Of a stretch of 15,554 bases of DNA, positions 15,537 to 15,554 are shown piece after piece; the first letter of the stretch is position 1; each line of letters opens with the position of its first letter. Under the pieces are notes generated by a model that saw only the letters and a program-made list of their open reading frames with translations, had not been told where the DNA came from and searched no databases. The translations under genes and the position numbers were made by a program. The stretch lies in assembly GCA_030151635.1 (NCBI GenBank), contig JASLDF010000144.1:1-15554 (forward strand), in the 5' to 3' direction. Source of the DNA: Bacteroides sp. (GTDB lineage: Bacteria; Bacteroidota; Bacteroidia; Bacteroidales; Bacteroidaceae).

Positions 15537-15554
15537 ATTCTCTTTTGATGTTTT

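Overview
This is an AT-rich window from a member of the Bacteroidota, most likely the order Bacteroidales. The evidence is a type-2 isoleucyl-tRNA synthetase of the Bacteroides kind, Bacteroidota-style promoters (TTTG, about 20 bases, TAnnTTTG), a DUF4296 lipoprotein beside lspA, a lipid-anchored Omp85 protein (TamL) and a FimB/Mfa2-type fimbrial operon. The genus cannot be fixed from sequence alone. No tRNA, rRNA, CRISPR array, insertion sequence or phage gene was seen.

Positions 1-1135: a monocistronic 2-Cys peroxiredoxin (AhpC/TSA family) with its own terminator, then an AT-rich gap that ends in a strong promoter for ileS.

Positions 1136-6678: a housekeeping block read on the plus strand. 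ileS and a DksA/TraR-family regulator share one transcript, which ends in a 17-bp-stem terminator. lspA (signal peptidase II) and a DUF4296 lipoprotein follow and end in a very strong bidirectional terminator. Two proteins here are unusual. The IleRS carries G-I-H-H instead of H-x-G-H, the swapped signature associated with mupirocin hyper-resistance. The DksA homologue keeps only one of the four zinc cysteines and has the C-x-x-T form of zinc-independent DksA proteins.

Positions 6683-8242: an unrecognised small cytosolic protein and a SpoU/TrmH-family RNA 2'-O-methyltransferase, both on the minus strand. The methyltransferase is divergent from the next gene across an intergenic region that holds a clear plus-strand promoter.

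Positions 8243-10840: tamL, a lipoprotein Omp85 beta-barrel involved in outer-membrane assembly. A structured convergent intergenic region follows.

Positions 10841-15554: a tightly spaced minus-strand operon of three lipoproteins. In transcription order they are a FimB/Mfa2-type anchor (288 aa), a second fimbrillin-fold subunit (322 aa) and a very large subunit (944 aa). The last has an N-terminal fimbrillin domain, two C-terminal lectin-like modules and a perfect EF-hand loop, and is a good candidate for the fimbrial tip adhesin. The operon promoter, and probably the main stalk pilin, lie beyond the right edge. The lipoproteins in this window (DUF4296, TamL and the three fimbrial proteins) would all be processed by the LspA encoded here, and fimbriae of this family are exported as lipoproteins.
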